A stretch of 64,000 nt of DNA from contig JAFTUV010000029.1 of the NCBI GenBank assembly GCA_017466065.1, forward strand, positions 1 to 64,000, given 5' to 3'. The notes beneath the pieces were generated by a model, which had not been told where the DNA came from, made no database searches, and saw only the letters and a list, made by a program, of their open reading frames with translations. Shown here one piece after another: positions 54,429-62,838 of this stretch (positions within the stretch are counted from its first letter, which is position 1; the number at the start of each line of letters is the position of its first letter). This stretch comes from Bacteroidaceae bacterium. GTDB lineage: Bacteria; Bacteroidota; Bacteroidia; Bacteroidales; Bacteroidaceae. The translations under genes and the position numbers were made by a program.

Positions 54429-54436
54429 CAAAGTTA
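54429..54436 (-). promoter_or_regulatory. -7 box (TAACTTTG) of coaX
   Basis: Minus-strand TAnnTTTG match 21 nt before the TTG at 54407. Confidence 0.4.
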
Positions 54437-54485
54437 CTGCAAATTATTCATATTTTTGCAGTTTTGTTCCACTTTCCACTCTCTC

Positions 54486-56033
54486 TTATCTGAAAATTCT
54501 CAAACAGTTGTCGTTGGGGCGGCGTATGTGCAGGAGGTTGGCAAGTTCGGGTGTCATAATGTTGGCCGGGGTAAAATCGTCTATTACCTTGTGCTCAATG
54601 CCTTGCCCGTATATAATCATAGGGAAGGTTGCGGGGCTGCGGCGTACAAGGTTGGTTGCCGATACTATGTCTTTGGCCATTTTCCAGCCGGGCATAAGGC
54701 GTAGCCATATATCGCCCGAGCATTTTGCATTGTAGCCGTTCTTTACATATTGCAGTTCGGGGCTTAACATTCCGCCGAGGCGGTATATGGTGAAGACATC
54801 TTCAATGCCGTCGACCGATTTTAGGAACTCTACGGCGTGTGTTACAAGGTCGGTCTTGTTCTGCTGCAACTGTTCCATTTTCTTTTTGTTAAGATATATT
54901 TCGGCATTGAAGAAGCCGTCGATATATTCGTCCTTGCCGAAGATGGCACTTAAATAGACATTCAAGAGGGCTTTTATGCGGTCCATATGTATGGTGCCCG
55001 AGGGAAGGCGATATTTTTCATCGTTTGAGTCGTCCTCTACCACATAACCGGTGGAGGAGAGGGAGATTATGATATTCTCCATTCCTATGCGGCGGTCGAG
55101 TTCTTTGAGAAGGTCGGCGATGTTCTTGTCGAGGCGTGTGTAGATGTCCTGAATCTCGATGGGGCGGTCTTCCATTGATACATTGTTGAAATTGCCTGCG
55201 TAATAGGTTATGGCGAGCATATCGGTTATGTTGTCCATTCCTAAATCTCCACTGCGAAGGCAGGCTATGGCAAGTTCGTTCACTTCGTCGTTTATGCAGG
55301 CACTTGTCTTGTAGGAGCGTATGTCGTTCTTCCCGTTGAAGGTGTAGTTGAATTTCTTGGGGGCTTCCTCGCCGAAATTGTTGTAGAGCTCTGTGGGGAA
55401 TATGGGTTCCCAATTGCTGCTGCGTCCGACGACGGTCTTGTTTATTTGGTTGGCCCACGCGGGGAATTGCCCGTAGTAGGAGGAACTGCACCAATATCCG
55501 GTGTCGTCGTTCTTCCATAATACCTCGTTGGCATCGTGCCCGCCTTGCATTACTGCAATGTCGCAGTAGGGGGAGATTACTTTTATTTGGGATTTTCCGC
55601 GTGTCGCACGCTTCATTTCGTCGGATAGGGTGATGGCTTTCAGCCTTGTGGGGGATACACGGTCGTTGGTGTAGAGCCCTGTCTGTTTTTTATCGTCGGT
55701 GCAGTTTACGATGCGCAGCGAGGAGTGGTCGAGCCATCTTTCGCCGACAATGCCGTGGGTGTAGGGGTTGGTGCCGGTTGCGAGGGTGGCTGCTGCCGAT
55801 GCGCGGTCGATGTTCTCGAATGCGTAGTAGGAGTTTGGGTAGACCTTGCCGCCCGAGAGCAGGCGTTTGAAGCCGTCGGGGGTGTAGAGGTCTTCAAATT
55901 CGTACATATAGTCGCTGCGTAGCTGGTCTATGGTTATTGTTACCAACAGCTTGGGCGATGTTATTTTTTCTTGTGCTGCCAACAGGGTGCAGGGCAGGGT
56001 TAACAGCAGGGTTAATATATGTTTAAGTCGCAT
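54486..56033 (-). CDS. Alkaline phosphatase-superfamily homologue lacking active-site residues
   Basis: 515 residues from ATG 56033. Signal peptide MRLKHILTLLLTLPCTLLAA, then the PafA/nucleotide-pyrophosphatase fold: first metal Asp36 (TITIDQLRSDY), TLATGTNPYTHGIVGERW, EIQDIYTRLDKNIADLL, PGWKMAKD and the closing TPELANLLHI. By hand alignment the nucleophile Thr is replaced by Arg77, the DxxGH metal motif by AGNFNN, and the DHG motif by SLSSTGY. The fold is kept without catalysis, so probably a binding or accessory protein. The long frame upstream is not coding. Overlaps the DUF4105 gene by 22 nt. Confidence 0.85.
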   Translation of the reverse strand: MRLKHILTLLLTLPCTLLAAQEKITSPKLLVTITIDQLRSDYMYEFEDLYTPDGFKRLLSGGKVYPNSYYAFENIDRASAAATLATGTNPYTHGIVGERWLDHSSLRIVNCTDDKKQTGLYTNDRVSPTRLKAITLSDEMKRATRGKSQIKVISPYCDIAVMQGGHDANEVLWKNDDTGYWCSSSYYGQFPAWANQINKTVVGRSSNWEPIFPTELYNNFGEEAPKKFNYTFNGKNDIRSYKTSACINDEVNELAIACLRSGDLGMDNITDMLAITYYAGNFNNVSMEDRPIEIQDIYTRLDKNIADLLKELDRRIGMENIIISLSSTGYVVEDDSNDEKYRLPSGTIHMDRIKALLNVYLSAIFGKDEYIDGFFNAEIYLNKKKMEQLQQNKTDLVTHAVEFLKSVDGIEDVFTIYRLGGMLSPELQYVKNGYNAKCSGDIWLRLMPGWKMAKDIVSATNLVRRSPATFPMIIYGQGIEHKVIDDFTPANIMTPELANLLHIRRPNDNCLRIFR

Positions 56034-57193
56034 ATTCTTTGTCGGTATATGTGAAACAATGAACGTATGGCTATGGTGATTGCGATTATGAATATGGGGG
56101 CAGGGTAGCTCTGCGGCACTATTGGTGCTGTTGCGATGAATGCCACGGGAAGGGCTGCCTGTACCCACATAAAGAGGGGGGATTTTTGTTTCATTGCGCA
56201 ATAGACAAGCGGGGGAATAAGTATAAAGGGCAGTGGGTTCAGCAGTATTAACAGATAGTTGTTGCCCACGGCCGGGTGTTGCGAGAACAGTGCCATAAAG
56301 AGCAGTATGGTTCCGGCGGTGCCTTGCAGTGTCATAAGCAGAATGTCGTAGCCCCAGAATATTTTGTGGCTGCGCACTTCGCAAAGCATTATTATCATTG
56401 TGAAGAGTAGGAGCAGCAGTGCACTGTTGAAGGGGGTGAAGTGGTTGAGGTCTTTCTCCTTCGCTACTGGTTGCAGAAGCTCGGTCTGATTGTTTATTAT
56501 GGCTTTTCCGTCGGCTTGTGCCGTTGCAAAGTCGTTCATAAGATTGCAGGGGAGGAATTGCAGTGTGTCGCGCGAGGCTGGCTTGTCAATGTCGGCACCA
56601 AGAAGGAGGTTTATGCCGAATGCGGTCCACGGTTGCGATGCTGTGTACTCGGCGATGGCTTCGCGCAATGTTCTTGCTTGCGTGGCGTTAGCGTATGTCA
56701 CGCCGTTGCCGGAGAGTAGCTCTAATATTTTGTCGCGCACTTTTGTGGTGCAGTTGTTGTAGAAGTAGTTGTAGCGATATTCTCTGTTGTACTTGCAGTC
56801 GGTTACAAGTGCATCGAATAATGCTCTCTTTTGCAGGGAATCCAAGTGCAGCACCTGTTCGGTGACACCCGAGCCGCGAAGAGTGTAATCGGCGATGAAG
56901 TTGTCGTAGCTTACTGCGCCTGCAAGATAGTCTGTTTCGCCAAGAATGAAACGCCAGATGAAGTTCGGGGTGTTGAAACTGAAATATCCGTACCCGATGA
57001 CTATATCAAGCCCGTTATTCTCATTGGTGTAACGCAGTGCCGTGTGCCCGAACAATTCGTACACCTCTTCGCCCGGCGAGCAGGTGAGCAGGCTGAATTG
57101 TGTGTTGTCGGCTTTGGTGGGTTGCAGGGTGGCAAGGATGAGCAATAATACCATCAGGTATCTTGTTACGCTGTATTTGAGCAGGGCGGTCAT
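56012..57193 (-). CDS. DUF4105 (Lnb N-terminal periplasmic) membrane protein
   Basis: 393 residues. Signal peptide (YLMVLLLILATLQPTKA), then the DUF4105 domain with LTCSPGEEVYELFGHTALR, PNFIWRFILGETDY and YNYFYNNCTTKVRDKILELL (Cys and Asn residues of a papain-like fold). About four membrane spans follow from residue 250 (PFNSALLLLLFTMIIMLCE, GTAGTILLFMALF, YLLILLNPLPFILIP). In Bacteroidales such proteins often neighbour phosphatase homologues; function unknown. The next gene overlaps its 3' end. Confidence 0.82.
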   Translation of the reverse strand: MTALLKYSVTRYLMVLLLILATLQPTKADNTQFSLLTCSPGEEVYELFGHTALRYTNENNGLDIVIGYGYFSFNTPNFIWRFILGETDYLAGAVSYDNFIADYTLRGSGVTEQVLHLDSLQKRALFDALVTDCKYNREYRYNYFYNNCTTKVRDKILELLSGNGVTYANATQARTLREAIAEYTASQPWTAFGINLLLGADIDKPASRDTLQFLPCNLMNDFATAQADGKAIINNQTELLQPVAKEKDLNHFTPFNSALLLLLFTMIIMLCEVRSHKIFWGYDILLMTLQGTAGTILLFMALFSQHPAVGNNYLLILLNPLPFILIPPLVYCAMKQKSPLFMWVQAALPVAFIATAPIVPQSYPAPIFIIAITIAIRSLFHIYRQRICDLNIY

Positions 57194-57212
57194 TCTTCTT
57201 TTGTTTTGTTTG

Positions 57213-57245
57213 CGAAGATACTACAAATAACGGAATTTATTGCAA
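57213..57245 (-). promoter_or_regulatory. Promoter of the DUF4105 gene
   Basis: Minus-strand TATCTTCG (57213-57220) and TTG (57243-57245), 22-nt spacer; 20 nt before the ATG. Confidence 0.5.
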
Positions 57246-57276
57246 GATTTTCTCTATTTTCGGTTGGTGGGTGATA

Positions 57277-57317
57277 GCAGACGGCAGGTAACCGTTTGTA
57301 TGTTACCTGCCGTCTGC
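57277..57317 (-). terminator. 16-bp hairpin after the small secreted protein gene
   Basis: GCAGACGGCAGGTAAC (57277-57292) pairs with its complement (57302-57317). It lacks a T-run; placed between two minus-strand genes. Confidence 0.6.
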
Positions 57318-57344
57318 TGTATTGTCTGGTTTTTATCGGGGGCT

Positions 57345-58049
57345 CTATTTTACAAATGTCTTTTTCCCATTTATAATGTAGATGCCCGAAGCGGTTATGC
57401 GCTCTATCTTCTGCCCTGTGAGCGTGTATATTCCTTGAATAGGCTCATTAATGTCGGGGCGGATGGCTGTGATGCCTGTGGTCACACCTGCGGGTGCCGG
57501 TTCAAAGAATACTCTTGAACCCTCGTCCTGTGAGCCGTTTGCATTGTAGAGACCCATTTCTTGGCCACCTGATGACCAGTTGCCATTGTGGCTGAGGAAT
57601 GTTGCTCCGTTTGATGTCTTGAAGGCGTAATAACCATTAGTCTTGTCGAGTATCCAAGTGTAGTATTGGTTGGTGCGCTCCTCGATGCTCTGCATCTCGG
57701 TGCACTTGGCAGCATCCTGAGTGTTTGCTACGGTAATAACCTTGTTGTCCTCGGCCGAGATTATCAGAATGTTGCCATCCTCGGCCTCCATAAAGTACCA
57801 GAATTGGTACAAGGGGTATCGGGGGTCTTGTCTGTTCAGACACACAGCTTGTTTGCTTTTATTCCAAGGGGTGAGGTTGCAGAATACATAGTCGCTTTTG
57901 CTGCCGCCGCCGTCTCTGCCGCTATATATATAGTAGAGCACGGGTGCTTCTCCTTTTTGTGTGAGGGTGAAGGGGTAGTCGTTGGCTTGTGCTTGCGAGG
58001 ATGTTGCAAAGATGAGCAACAATGTGAGTAGTGTAGTAAATTTTTTCAT
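57345..58049 (-). CDS. Small secreted protein with Bacteroidales sorting-type tail
   Basis: 234 residues. Signal peptide MKKFTTLLTLLLIFATSSQAQA, a beta-rich body with repeated Trp and Tyr (PLYQFWYFMEAEDGNILI, YYTWILDKTNGYYAFKTSNG) that could be a trefoil or lectin-like fold, and a tail GIYTLTGQKIERITASGIYI followed by NGKKTFVK. The same tail type closes the C10 protease. No known family named. A -7 box lies at 58087. Confidence 0.72.
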   Translation of the reverse strand: MKKFTTLLTLLLIFATSSQAQANDYPFTLTQKGEAPVLYYIYSGRDGGGSKSDYVFCNLTPWNKSKQAVCLNRQDPRYPLYQFWYFMEAEDGNILIISAEDNKVITVANTQDAAKCTEMQSIEERTNQYYTWILDKTNGYYAFKTSNGATFLSHNGNWSSGGQEMGLYNANGSQDEGSRVFFEPAPAGVTTGITAIRPDINEPIQGIYTLTGQKIERITASGIYIINGKKTFVK

Positions 58050-58086
58050 AGGCGTTTATGTGTAATGTGTTCTTGTAAATCTTTTT

Positions 58087-58094
58087 CAAAGATA
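58087..58094 (-). promoter_or_regulatory. -7 box (TATCTTTG) of the small secreted protein gene
   Basis: Exact TAnnTTTG match on the minus strand 38 nt before the ATG. Confidence 0.5.
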
Positions 58095-58145
58095 GCGATT
58101 TTATTTGTTAAAAGACTATTTCCTGTTCTATTTGATGTGTTTTTA

Positions 58146-58185
58146 ATAAAAAAATATGCGAATCTCAAATGAGTTTCGCATATTT
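58146..58185 (-). terminator. Terminator of the RND efflux operon
   Basis: Minus strand AAATATGCGAA/TTCGCATATTT stem with a second inner CTCA/TGAG pair and a T-rich tail. Confidence 0.8.
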
Positions 58186-58200
58186 GAAAGATTTTGAGCA

Positions 58201-58246
58201 ATTGTTTAAAAACTTTCTTTTTAGAAATTTAAACAGTTTCTTAATA
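58201..58246. repeat. Intergenic repeat, copy 5, abutting a stop codon
   Basis: Reverse orientation of the sequence at 8411: on the minus strand TTAAGAAACTGTTTAAATTT then CTAAAAAG. The first bases overlap the TAA of the PG0541-like gene. Confidence 0.55.
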
Positions 58247-58534
58247 TTGTTGCTCTATATTCCACACGAATGCTCGCAGACCAAGCATTGGTGTCTCTTT
58301 GTCGATTGCTTCAATTTCTTTGAGCAAATTGGGCACTTTCTTGTCTTCTACTATGGCTATTATGGCTCCTCCCATTGATGGCCAAGCGTGTGAACCCAAA
58401 TGGGGGTCGCCGTCATTGCTGCCGCGTCCCTGCATCTGGTCGAAGAAAGAATATCCGCGACAGCTGTTGTGGGTGAGCATATCTATTATCGCCTCTTTGT
58501 GCGATATGTCAAAGGTTATGAATAAACTTTTCAT
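58241..58534 (-). CDS. PG0541-like transporter-associated protein
   Basis: 97 residues, soluble: MKSLFITFDISHKEAIIDML, GRGSNDGDPHLGSHAWPSMG, then AIIAIVEDKKVPNLLKEI. Resembles Porphyromonas PG0541, encoded with an RND pump; the ferredoxin/PII-like size and Gly loop suggest a regulatory partner of the pump. It is the last gene of the efflux operon, after the permease gene. Confidence 0.8.
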   Translation of the reverse strand: MKSLFITFDISHKEAIIDMLTHNSCRGYSFFDQMQGRGSNDGDPHLGSHAWPSMGGAIIAIVEDKKVPNLLKEIEAIDKETPMLGLRAFVWNIEQQY

Positions 58535-58603
58535 TATTATAGATGTTTTTATTCAACTCTCTTTTGCCCGCCCCGAAAAGGCGGGCAAAAGAGAGTTGAG
58601 GAT

Positions 58604-61600
58604 TTATTTTTTGTCTTTGCCTTTCAACTGTTCCTTATCCTTGTTCTCGTTCCAGTAGGCTTGCAGTTCACGCTGTTTCTTTATGGCACGACGCTTGTTG
58701 CGGATACCTACTCCGGCGAAGATACCATACATTGCGGGAACATACACAAGTGTCATTATTGTAGAAACTACAAGACCGCCGATTACGGCAACGCCGAGGG
58801 GACGCCACATTTCGGCACCAACACCCTGACTCACTGCCAAAGGCACCATACCCAGAATTGTGGTGAGGGTTGTCATAAGCACGGGGCGCATACGGCTCTT
58901 TGCTGCACCCACACAGGCTTGGATTACTCCGAGTCCTCTTTCGCGCAACAGCATTGTGTAGTCGATGAGCACAATACCGTTCTTCACAACCATACCTATA
59001 AGCATAATACCACCGAGCATAGACATTACGTTAAGTGTTGTGCCGCTGAGGAAGAGTCCGAACAGCACTCCGCTCAATGCAAACAACACCGATATCATAA
59101 GAATGAAGGGGTAGGTGAGTGACTCGAACTGCGATGCCATTACAATGAACACGAGTATGAGGATGATGAGTCCCAGCTGTCCAAGGTCGCGGTTAGAGTC
59201 TTGCTGGTCCTCGTAGGAACCGGCAACCTCAATGGCAATACCCGAAGGAATTGTCATATTGTCGATGATGGCCTGTCCGTAGTTCACACCTTCGCTCAAT
59301 GCAGTTCCTGCGGCAAGCACGGCATCCACGGTTACAATGCGCTCGCGGTCCTTGCGCTCAATGGTAGGCGGCATTTCGTTGAGAACTACCTTGCCAAGCT
59401 CCTTGATGCGCACAGGCTGTCCGCTGTTGCTGTATATTACTACATTCTCTATGTCTTCGAGGCTTTGTCTTGAAGTAGGCTCATAGCGCACCTTTACATC
59501 ATATTCATCACCATCTTCACGATAATATGTTGCCAATGCACCATTGTAGCGATTGCGCAAATAGGTGGCTGCTGTCGAGAGGTTGAGCCCGTGCAGGGCG
59601 AGTTTCTCTCTATCGAACTCCACACAATAATGTGGCTGATAATCGCTGCGACTGATGTTGACCTGTGTAACCTTCTCCCACTCGCGCAGTGACGATGCAA
59701 GCTCCTTGGCGAGGCGGTCGGTTTCTTTGAGGTCGTAACCATAAATCTCAAACGAAGCCATATTCTGTCCACCCATACCTCCACTCTGGCTGCCGCCGAG
59801 CATTACATTGCTTTTTGCAAGTTCGGGGAAGTTTTTGAGGTCGGTACGCATCTCGTCACAAATGAGTTCAAGCCCTTTCTCACGCTCGTTCGATGGAACA
59901 AACTGTATGTTGAACGATATAATGTGTGTACCATTGTCGCTGAGTGATGCGAAGGTGTTGTTCTCGTCGGCTTGTCCTACAGTGAAACCGCAGGCTTGCA
60001 AGGCGTCGCCGTAACGTTCCATCCACAGATTGGTGAGGCGCAAACCTATCTCCTGTGAACGCTCCACGCGTGTGCCGACAGGCAGTTCGAGGGTTACTCC
60101 CACACGGCCGTTGTCGTTGGCGGGGAAGAATTCGCTCTTTATACCTTTGAAACACAGCAGACTCAATATGAATATTCCGAAGCAGGCACCCAATGTTGTC
60201 CAGCGGTGACGCATTGCCCAATTAACAATCTGAGCATATCTTATATCTATCTGGTCGAGTACTTTCTGTATGGGTGTGTAGAAGAGTATGAAGAATTTGC
60301 TCTGTTTCTTTTGCAGTTTAAGCATTTTGGCACACATCATAGGTGTGAGTGTGAGTGATGCTACAAGTGAAATGAGCATAATTACACACATCATCCAACC
60401 AAGCTGTTTGAAAAGTATTCCTGACATACCTGTTACCATTGTCAAGGGGAAGAATACGGCAAACATTGTCAGGGTTGATGCCATAACCGATACACCCACC
60501 TCATTTGTTCCGTGAACGGCGGCGTTGTAGGGGCTGGAACCTCGCTCGATGTGTGTGGTTACGTTTTCAAGCACCACAATGGCGTCGTCGACCACAGAAC
60601 CGATGGCGATACTCAAACAAGAGAGTGAAATGATGTTTATTGAACCGCCCGTGGCAAACAGGTATATGAACGATGCTACAAGCGAGAAGGGGATGGTGAT
60701 TGCAATGATAACGGTAGCTCTCCATCGGCCAAGGAATACGAACACCACAATAACCACGAATATAATAGCATCGCGGATTGTTTCGGAAAGTGTGTTTACG
60801 GTGTTAAGAATGTTGTCCGATGTGTCAATCATAATGTCGAGCTCAACATCGGAGGGAAGGCGCTTCTGCAATTTGGGAAGTTCCTCTTTTACGGCTTTTG
60901 AGATTGCAACCGAGTTACCACCGCTCTGTTTCTGCACGATAATCATAGCACCCTGCTGCCCTTCGATGAAAGTGCGCTGTGAACGCTCCTGCACGTTGTC
61001 GACAATGCGGGCGATGTCTTTAAGATAAACGTTTGCGCCATTGTGGTTGCCTACAACGAGGTCGAGCATTTGCGATGGGTCGCTGAATTCTCCCTCTACA
61101 CGGAGTGCGTATGTGTTATTTCCTACATCGAAATTACCGCCGGGAATGTTTCTGTTCTCAGCCGCGATTATGGCACTCACAGTTTCCACCGGAATGTTGT
61201 AGGCTTCCATCTTGGCAGGGTCCATATAGATGTTAATCTCGCGCTCGGGAGCACCGGCAATAGATACTGAACCCACTCCATCGACACGCGCGAGGGGGTT
61301 GACGACATTTTCGTCGAGAATTTTATAGAGTGCGCTTTGGCTCTCTTCTGCCTTCACCGACATTACAATGATAGGAATCATATCGGTGGAGAACTTAAAG
61401 ATGATGGGGGTGTTGGCATCGTCGGGAAGTGATGAAGATACCATATCGAGCTTGTCGCGCACATCGTTGGTGAGGTCGTCGATGTCGTATCCGTACTCAA
61501 ATTCAAGGGTTATCACCGATACGTTCTCACGCGAGTCGGAGGTGATGTGTTTAAGGTGCTCCACGGAGTTCAGAGTGTTCTCCAAGGGGCGTGTAAGGTT

Positions 61601-61783
61601 GTTCTCAATATCATCGGCACTTGCACCTGTGTAGTATGTGAATACCATCAAGGTGTTTGTCTCAATATCGGGGTATAGGTCGATGGGTAGCTTTGATAGT
61701 GAAAATACACCAAATAGGGCAATCGCCAAGAAACATAGCGATGTCATAATCGGTTTTTTCACCGCGCTTTCATATATACTCAT
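58604..61783 (-). CDS. RND efflux transporter, inner-membrane permease
   Basis: 1059 residues, full-length HAE1-type pump: 12 spans in two halves, proton-relay Asp pair in SIAIGSVVDDAIVVLENV, and two large periplasmic loops. With the adaptor and TolC genes it forms a tripartite exporter of drugs, detergents or metabolites. Lies 24 nt after the adaptor gene. Confidence 0.95.
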   Translation of the reverse strand: MSIYESAVKKPIMTSLCFLAIALFGVFSLSKLPIDLYPDIETNTLMVFTYYTGASADDIENNLTRPLENTLNSVEHLKHITSDSRENVSVITLEFEYGYDIDDLTNDVRDKLDMVSSSLPDDANTPIIFKFSTDMIPIIVMSVKAEESQSALYKILDENVVNPLARVDGVGSVSIAGAPEREINIYMDPAKMEAYNIPVETVSAIIAAENRNIPGGNFDVGNNTYALRVEGEFSDPSQMLDLVVGNHNGANVYLKDIARIVDNVQERSQRTFIEGQQGAMIIVQKQSGGNSVAISKAVKEELPKLQKRLPSDVELDIMIDTSDNILNTVNTLSETIRDAIIFVVIVVFVFLGRWRATVIIAITIPFSLVASFIYLFATGGSINIISLSCLSIAIGSVVDDAIVVLENVTTHIERGSSPYNAAVHGTNEVGVSVMASTLTMFAVFFPLTMVTGMSGILFKQLGWMMCVIMLISLVASLTLTPMMCAKMLKLQKKQSKFFILFYTPIQKVLDQIDIRYAQIVNWAMRHRWTTLGACFGIFILSLLCFKGIKSEFFPANDNGRVGVTLELPVGTRVERSQEIGLRLTNLWMERYGDALQACGFTVGQADENNTFASLSDNGTHIISFNIQFVPSNEREKGLELICDEMRTDLKNFPELAKSNVMLGGSQSGGMGGQNMASFEIYGYDLKETDRLAKELASSLREWEKVTQVNISRSDYQPHYCVEFDREKLALHGLNLSTAATYLRNRYNGALATYYREDGDEYDVKVRYEPTSRQSLEDIENVVIYSNSGQPVRIKELGKVVLNEMPPTIERKDRERIVTVDAVLAAGTALSEGVNYGQAIIDNMTIPSGIAIEVAGSYEDQQDSNRDLGQLGLIILILVFIVMASQFESLTYPFILMISVLFALSGVLFGLFLSGTTLNVMSMLGGIMLIGMVVKNGIVLIDYTMLLRERGLGVIQACVGAAKSRMRPVLMTTLTTILGMVPLAVSQGVGAEMWRPLGVAVIGGLVVSTIMTLVYVPAMYGIFAGVGIRNKRRAIKKQRELQAYWNENKDKEQLKGKDKK

Positions 61784-61807
61784 AATTTATAAGCAGTTTG
61801 TGTGTTA

Positions 61808-62821
61808 TTATTCAATTACTTCAACCTCTTTGCCGTTGCTCAGGCCGGTGTGTCCGGCAATAACTACGTAGCTGCCGGGTTCTATGCCTGAGAGTAGTTC
61901 GTATTTGTCGCCCATACGACGGCCAATTTCTACTTTGTTATATGCAACTTTGCCATCGGCGTATGTATATACATAGTAGTCGCCGGCACCTGCTTGCTTT
62001 ACAATAGCTTGGTCGGGAACTACAACGTGGTTTTGTGTTCCGAAGTTTACGGTTATGTTGCCATACATTCCGGGACGCACTCTGCGGTCGTTGTTGGCTA
62101 TTTTTATTTCAACAGGGAAGGTGTGTGTTGTTGCGTTTATGGTGGGATAAACGATGTCTATCTTGCCCTCAAACTTCTCGTCTCCGTATGTGCCGAAGGT
62201 GGCTGTGACGGGGAGGCTCTTGTTGGTTTGCGCGTAACGGCTCTCGCTGATGTTTATTTTCATCTTTACGGGTGAAATTTGTTCTACTACCAGAATGGGT
62301 TTTGAACCATACATATCACCGTTGTCGTAGTTGCGTGCCGAAACTACGCCGTTTATGGGGCTCACGAGCACTGTATTTTCGAGTTTGTTGTTAAGTGCTT
62401 TTTTGTTTATTTCGAGCTGTGTCTTTGCGTTGTCGTATTCGGCTTTCGATGCACCGCCTACCTTGTAGAGCTCTTCAATGCGCTTGAAGTCTATTTCTTG
62501 GTTCTCTACTTGCAGTTTCAACTGGTCGAGGCTGCTTGCATCGAGCTCCACGAGCTTCTGTCCTTTGTGTACATTGTCGCCAACCTCTACAAGTATTTTG
62601 TTGATGCGCAGCGGGGAACTGGGGATGATGTTGTTCTTAACTTCGGCTTCAACGGTGGTGCTGTACTCCTCCAATTGAGCTACATCCTGTGCTGTAACCT
62701 GTGCGATTTTTACTTTTGATTTTTCTTCCTGTCGGGTGGTTGTTTCGCTCTTCTCCGAACCGCCGCACGAGCATAGGAGTGCTGTGGCGGCAAATGCGAT
62801 AAGTGTCAGATTCTTTTTCAT
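61808..62821 (-). CDS. RND efflux periplasmic adaptor (membrane fusion protein)
   Basis: 337 residues. Lipoprotein signal with ATALLCSCGG lipobox; lipoyl halves around the coiled-coil hairpin (VGDNVHKGQKLVELDASSLDQ; NTVLVSPINGVVSARNYDNGDM), beta-barrel (VTATFGTYGDEKFEGKIDIVYP) and proximal domain. Links the permease to the TolC channel. Confidence 0.94.
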   Translation of the reverse strand: MKKNLTLIAFAATALLCSCGGSEKSETTTRQEEKSKVKIAQVTAQDVAQLEEYSTTVEAEVKNNIIPSSPLRINKILVEVGDNVHKGQKLVELDASSLDQLKLQVENQEIDFKRIEELYKVGGASKAEYDNAKTQLEINKKALNNKLENTVLVSPINGVVSARNYDNGDMYGSKPILVVEQISPVKMKINISESRYAQTNKSLPVTATFGTYGDEKFEGKIDIVYPTINATTHTFPVEIKIANNDRRVRPGMYGNITVNFGTQNHVVVPDQAIVKQAGAGDYYVYTYADGKVAYNKVEIGRRMGDKYELLSGIEPGSYVVIAGHTGLSNGKEVEVIE

Positions 62822-62838
62822 AATTGTATGTATTTTAT

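Noticed and set aside
56034..56384. Upstream extension of the alkaline-phosphatase homologue
   Set aside because: Lies within the DUF4105 gene; the true signal peptide starts at ATG 56033.
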